Source: Dehalococcoidia bacterium UBA6808 (GTDB lineage: Bacteria; Chloroflexota; Dehalococcoidia; GIF9; UBA5629). From it: 9,581 nt of DNA. The stretch is taken from the NCBI GenBank assembly GCA_002452695.1, contig DKFA01000049.1, positions 53,108 through 62,688 of the forward strand, read 5' to 3'. The stretch's first letter is position 1. Each line of letters opens with the position of its first letter. Below, in pieces: positions 7,077-9,581 of the stretch. Below the pieces are notes generated by a model. That model was not told where the DNA came from, searched no databases, and saw nothing but the letters and a program-made list of their open reading frames with translations. Position numbers and translations under genes: made by a program.

Positions 7077-8129
7077 ATGAGCCTTCCCTGCGGTACACGT
7101 AATTATTCTTATGCAACGGATATTGCCATCATCCGTACCAAGACACAATGGGTCATGTTCATTGCATTTCTGCTGCTAATATTCAGCTTCCCCTTTTATT
7201 TCCCCAGGTTCTGGCTGGACGTGATGAATTTGATCGGCATTACTATCATCGCCATTATTGGTCTGAATATATTGGTCGGTTACTGCGGGCAGCTTTCCAT
7301 AGGTCATGCCGGTTTCATGGCAGTGGGCGCCTATACAACCGCCATTCTAACGGCCAATTTTCAGATACCCTTCCTGCTGGCGTTGCTCCTGTCAGGCATA
7401 GCGGCCGGCCTGATCGGGCTACTGTTTGGTGTCCCTTCAATGAGGGTAAAGGGATTCTACCTGGCCATCACGACCATTGCGGCGCAGTTCATCATCATCT
7501 GGATCATAAATCACTGGACCGATGTAACCAAAGGATCGATGGGCCTGGGAGTCGATGCCGCGTCGATCGGACCGCTGTCATTTGACAGCGAAGCAAGCCA
7601 GTATTTTCTGATAATTTCGATCACAGCATTGTGCGTCCTGTTTGCGACCAACCTGGCGCGCAGCCGGGCAGGCAGGGCTTTCATTGCAGTCAGGGACAAC
7701 GACCTGGCAGCCGAGGTAATGGGCATTAATGTCTTCTCATATAAACTACTGGCTTTCTTTCTGGGATGCTTCTTTGCAGGTATCGCCGGATCGCTGTTTG
7801 CCCAGTGGCGAGGCCATATTACCCCTGAAGATTTCACCTTCCAGCAGTCCATTCTATATATTGGCATTCTTATCATCGGCGGCCTGGGCACATCGATTGG
7901 GCCGATCATCGGGGTTGTCTTCATCAGGCTACTGGAACAATTCGTGACTTTGCTTGCTCCACTGGTAGAGAGGAGCTTCCCCGACATCCCATCCGGTTTT
8001 GCTACGGGCTTGAGCCCGATGGTCTTTGGCCTGGTAATGGTAGTATTTCTAGTGCTGGAACCGCGTGGCCTGGCACACAGGTGGAATTTATTCAAAGCAT
8101 CCTACAGGATGTGGCCGTTCTCATATTAA
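7077..8129 (+). CDS. livM: Branched-chain amino acid-type ABC transporter permease LivM
   Basis: A 350-residue membrane protein and the second permease, expected to pair with LivH. After a short polar N-terminus there is a hydrophobic helix (about 25-42), then the family signature GLNILVGYCGQLSIGHAGFMAVGAY (62-86). Next are GFYLAITTIAAQFI (126-139), the coupling loop AVRDNDLAAEVMGIN (204-218), GGLGTSIGPIIGVV (268-281) and a C-terminal EPRGLAHRW typical of LivM. AGAGGA at 7063-7068 gives a good Shine-Dalgarno 8 bases before the ATG, and only 3 bases separate it from livH. Coding ends with two small hairpin-forming stretches (8098-8111 inside the gene and 8133-8153 after it). Confidence 0.93.
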   Translation: MSLPCGTRNYSYATDIAIIRTKTQWVMFIAFLLLIFSFPFYFPRFWLDVMNLIGITIIAIIGLNILVGYCGQLSIGHAGFMAVGAYTTAILTANFQIPFLLALLLSGIAAGLIGLLFGVPSMRVKGFYLAITTIAAQFIIIWIINHWTDVTKGSMGLGVDAASIGPLSFDSEASQYFLIISITALCVLFATNLARSRAGRAFIAVRDNDLAAEVMGINVFSYKLLAFFLGCFFAGIAGSLFAQWRGHITPEDFTFQQSILYIGILIIGGLGTSIGPIIGVVFIRLLEQFVTLLAPLVERSFPDIPSGFATGLSPMVFGLVMVVFLVLEPRGLAHRWNLFKASYRMWPFSY

Positions 8130-8132
8130 ATA

Positions 8133-8153
8133 CAAGACCCTCAAGAGGGTTTG
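8133..8153 (+). repeat. Hairpin between livM and the binding-protein gene
   Basis: CAA-G-ACCCT, loop CAAG, AGGGT-TTG folds into an 8-bp stem with one bulged G. It is not followed by a T-run (the next bases are purine-rich), so it does not look like an intrinsic terminator. An RNA-processing or 5'-protecting hairpin that raises the level of the binding-protein message is a reasonable inference. The gap itself is 54 bases. Confidence 0.5.
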
Positions 8154-8183
8154 AGATAAAGAGAATTAAAAAAGGGGGATTTA

Positions 8184-9443
8184 ATGAGGAAAAACAGAAC
8201 ATTCAAGGCGGTTTCACTGGTTGTGGTGGTCGCCTTCATCTTTACGGTCCTGGCCGGATGCGCCTCTCAGGCCCCGGCAGAGAAACCTGCTGTAAAGAAG
8301 CCGATCAAGATTGGTATGAGCATATGCTTCACCGGGACTGCGGCTGAGAAAGGACAGCCTATCGGCCAGGGTGAGCTTGACGCCTGGAAATATATCAACG
8401 AAGAACTGGGCGGCATCAACGGAAACAAAATCGAAATCGTATGGTACGATACGGCATATAATGCAGCAATCGCAACAACGAACGTTAAAAAACTTATGGA
8501 TGACGGCTGTCTGTTCTTCACGATAGTCTCTTCAGCAGATGCTACAGCTTCCAAGGAAGCAGCCAATAAAGCCGGTTTCCCCGGCCTGGTCATCTTCAGC
8601 TCTCCTTCGTTGACCAATCCGCCGGGGCGCCTGTATTCGCAGCTGCCCGATTACGGTGACGACTGGGCTGCTTTCTGCAACTACTATCTGAAAAATATCT
8701 GGAAGGGCACCGGTAAACCAAAGATGGCGCTGGCGATACTGAGCAACTCGACAGGATACGGCGTAAGAGACGCTGCCAGGGTGGCCGCTGACGATCTGGG
8801 CATCGACATCGTAACCGTCGAGGAACATAAGACAACTACTATCTCTGAGATAGACGCTCTGACCAGGATCAAGGCAAAGAATCCTGACGTGCTGTTCATC
8901 GGCAGCACTCCAGCCCCGACATCCGTGATATTGAAGAATGCCTATGAATTGAAATTAACACCGGGTATGACAATTGCCTGCGGGCACGCCGGTTTCACCA
9001 AAGCTTTGATAGACCTGGCAGGCAAGGATATCAGCGATGGCATCTACGGCGTCTTCCCGACGGTAAACTGGGGAGACGATGTTAAAGGCATGCCCAAAAT
9101 GAATGAATACTGCACAGCCAATCATAAACAATATGTCGGCAACAACGATTACCTGTGCGGATGGACGGCCTCGCTGATCAACGCGGAGATTATTAGACAG
9201 GCATTGAAGAACTCCAGCCTGGATGTGCTAGCCAAAGGTGACGCCACCGCCTGGAAAATTGCAGAGGAGAAAGGCTTCCGCATGGTCAAAGGTTATGACG
9301 TCGAAGGGCTGCATGGCCCGGTGGACTTCTCCGATCCTGTTGATAGACGCGGGTCAAAGTCGGTGAAAGTATTCCAGATCAAGAATGGAGAAATGACAGC
9401 GCTCACCGGATGGATAGACGCTCCTTACATCAAATACCAGTAA
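8184..9443 (+). CDS. livK: LIV-type ABC transporter substrate-binding lipoprotein
   Basis: A 419-residue extracytoplasmic binding protein of the Peripla_BP_6 (type I, LivJ/LivK-like) class. It has a lipoprotein signal: basic MRKNR, a hydrophobic core and lipobox L23-A24-G25-C26, so the mature protein starts at C26 and is lipid-anchored. A short linker leads to the first lobe at about residue 40 (IKIGMSICFTG), then GELDAWKYINEELGGINGNKIEIVWYD, TIVSSADATASKEAANKAG and NSTGYGVRDAARVAADDLGI in the hinge region. Length is normal. GGGGGA just before the ATG acts as the Shine-Dalgarno. It lies between livM and livF in the operon. The lipid anchor would suit a single-membrane envelope but also occurs in diderms. 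The ligand cannot be read from sequence; amino acids, aromatic acids and other carboxylates are all bound by this class. Confidence 0.9.
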   Translation: MRKNRTFKAVSLVVVVAFIFTVLAGCASQAPAEKPAVKKPIKIGMSICFTGTAAEKGQPIGQGELDAWKYINEELGGINGNKIEIVWYDTAYNAAIATTNVKKLMDDGCLFFTIVSSADATASKEAANKAGFPGLVIFSSPSLTNPPGRLYSQLPDYGDDWAAFCNYYLKNIWKGTGKPKMALAILSNSTGYGVRDAARVAADDLGIDIVTVEEHKTTTISEIDALTRIKAKNPDVLFIGSTPAPTSVILKNAYELKLTPGMTIACGHAGFTKALIDLAGKDISDGIYGVFPTVNWGDDVKGMPKMNEYCTANHKQYVGNNDYLCGWTASLINAEIIRQALKNSSLDVLAKGDATAWKIAEEKGFRMVKGYDVEGLHGPVDFSDPVDRRGSKSVKVFQIKNGEMTALTGWIDAPYIKYQ

Positions 9444-9456
9444 TTTACAACAACAG

Positions 9457-9581
9457 ATGTTAAAACTGACCAACATAGAGGTCTCGTACCTCAATGTAGT
9501 GAAGGTCCTGCACGGGATTTCGATCTCCGTGGATGACGGTCTGGTTGTGGCCTTGCTCGGCGCCAATGGCGCCGGCAAGAC
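9457..9581 (+). CDS. livF: Branched-chain amino acid-type ABC transporter ATP-binding protein LivF (5' end only)
   Basis: 41 codons and two bases are present before the window ends. MLKLTNIEVSYLNVVKVLHGISISVDDG leads to ALLGANGAGKT, the Walker A motif, cut just at its end. GANGAGK and the YxNVxxVLxGIS opening fit LivF better than LivG, which usually has GPNGAGK. It would be one of two ATPases powering LivHM. It starts 13 bases after the binding-protein stop. No strong Shine-Dalgarno precedes the ATG, suggesting translational coupling. The gene is complete only outside this window. Confidence 0.88.
   Translation, partial: MLKLTNIEVSYLNVVKVLHGISISVDDGLVVALLGANGAGK

Noticed and set aside
7511..8095. 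Minus-strand open frame of 194 codons inside livM
   Set aside because: Antisense to a clear permease gene, with no recognisable domain or ribosome site.

Overview
The window reads as a chromosomal segment of an anaerobic bacterium. A ferredoxin-dependent 2-oxoacid oxidoreductase with two carboxy-terminal [4Fe-4S] clusters points to anaerobic metabolism. Shine-Dalgarno sites, a -35/-10 type promoter and a lipoprotein signal peptide point to Bacteria. A lipid-anchored solute-binding protein together with a GYD-domain protein would suit a Chloroflexota (Dehalococcoidia-like) or Desulfobacterota anaerobe, but this placement is an impression from protein style, not a measurement.

Layout. Positions 1-52 may hold the first codons of a divergent minus-strand gene cut by the window edge. 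Positions 53-244 are a strongly AT-rich intergenic region. All the rest is on the plus strand and tightly packed: a GYD-domain protein (245-544); a good promoter (556-585) and a small inverted repeat (592-617); iorA (624-2441); iorB (2448-3065); a class I/II aminotransferase (GTG start at 3052, overlapping iorB); an AMP-forming acyl-CoA synthetase (4286-6184); then a branched-chain-amino-acid-type (LIV/HAAT) ABC importer: livH (6189-7073), livM (7077-8129), a lipoprotein substrate-binding protein (8184-9443) and the start of livF (9457 to the window edge). Gaps from iorA onward range from a 14-base overlap to 54 bases, so one long transcript is likely.

How the genes fit together. IorAB interconverts an aryl-pyruvate and an aryl-acetyl-CoA. 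The aminotransferase links the 2-oxoacid to an amino acid. The synthetase links the CoA ester to a free acid. The importer brings in an acid or amino acid. The set therefore encodes a complete two-way path between a free (aryl or branched) acid and an amino acid. Because the ligase is AMP-forming, the assimilatory direction (import acid, activate, reductively carboxylate, transaminate) is at least as plausible as amino acid fermentation. No CRISPR array, mobile element, tRNA or rRNA was seen. No single gene is of an unknown kind apart from the GYD protein. The novelty, if any, is the combination of the ior/aminotransferase block with the ligase-LIV importer block.
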